Shown piece after piece: positions 6,437 to 6,649 of a stretch of DNA of 6,649 nt. The stretch is from Verrucomicrobiota bacterium (lineage in GTDB: Bacteria > Verrucomicrobiota > Verrucomicrobiia > Opitutales > Opitutaceae): positions 1 through 6,649 of the forward strand of contig JAEYYL010000410.1 of the NCBI GenBank assembly GCA_023430825.1, written 5' to 3'. Every line of letters begins with the position of its first letter. The stretch's first letter is position 1. The notes below the pieces were generated by a model. The model was not told the origin of the DNA, did no database searches, and saw only the letters and a list, made by a program, of their open reading frames with translations. Made by a program: the position numbers and the translations under genes.

Positions 6437-6649
6437 TCAGAACGGGCCGAAGCACGCTTGGACCTTCAGCCGGTGCTACCCCGCATCCATCACACCGATG
6501 ATGAAGAAAACGATTGGTCACAGAGCGCACAGAACTCCGACACGGAGTTCACCGAGGAGAACTCACCGATCCTATCTGGACACCCCTTTCAATCCGCCTC
6601 GTTTTCGCAACAAACGCATCCAACACCTTGTGGCCTCCTGCTGCCTCTG
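6437..6649. other. Lower-GC stretch without a recognisable gene
   Basis: Bases 6481-6649 are about 54% GC by hand count, clearly below the rest of the window. On the minus strand a frame from about 6647 down to a stop near 6555 reads A-F-V-A-K-T-R-R-I-E-R-G-V-Q but has no start in the window and no family I can name. The stretch also holds the palindrome at 6532-6550. It may be the debris of whatever replaced the missing part of the permease gene. Confidence 0.4.
6532..6550. repeat. Perfect 8-bp palindrome with 3-base loop
   Basis: GAACTCCG (6532-6539), loop ACA, CGGAGTTC (6543-6550). The surrounding text (cacagagcgcacaga... caccgaggagaac) is built of CACAGA/GAGTTCACCG-like words, resembling the degenerate CACGGAG/AACACGG-type intergenic repeats I associate with Opitutaceae genomes. 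There is no T tract, so terminator function is not supported. Confidence 0.6.

Overview
The window is about 70% GC and most likely comes from a verrucomicrobial (Opitutaceae-like) chromosome. That assignment rests on base composition, weak or absent Shine-Dalgarno sequences, Opitutus-like short palindromic intergenic repeats, and an ADOP/MacB-type permease remnant. It is an inference from style; no marker gene is present.

Left half (1-4044): part of a class II lanthipeptide locus. On the minus strand, leaving the window at base 1, are a 177-residue HlyD-like secretion protein of the NHLM bacteriocin-export type and what is probably the first 25 bases of the next export gene, expected to be the peptidase-containing ABC transporter. 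Divergently on the plus strand is a full-length 1066-residue LanM synthetase. All its recognisable dehydratase residues are in place, and its cyclase zinc site is of the three-cysteine (CCG) type known from ProcM. A three-Cys LanM beside an NHLM export pair suggests a system that modifies one or more NHLP/Nif11-leader precursor peptides. No convincing precursor gene lies in this window, so the substrates must be encoded beyond base 1 or elsewhere.

The 235-base divergent spacer carries a 90-base REPIN-like element: two 26-base inverted arms with one mismatch, and a further hairpin in the loop. The core of that loop hairpin recurs about 3.4 kb away, downstream of lanM, with two compensatory substitutions that keep the stem paired.

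Right half (4045-6649): the spacer at 4045-4301 is lower in GC, hairpin-rich, and may hold integrase debris. It separates lanM from two convergent, tandemly duplicated DUF4239 (bestrophin-like) membrane-protein genes on the minus strand, about 67% identical by hand count. Upstream of these is an orphan C-terminal fragment of an ABC transporter permease, closed by an in-frame stop. The last ~170 bases are about 54% GC with a perfect 8-bp palindrome and no recognisable gene. The relics and repeats on both sides suggest an accessory, rearranged region. The DUF4239 pair has no visible functional link to the lanthipeptide locus.
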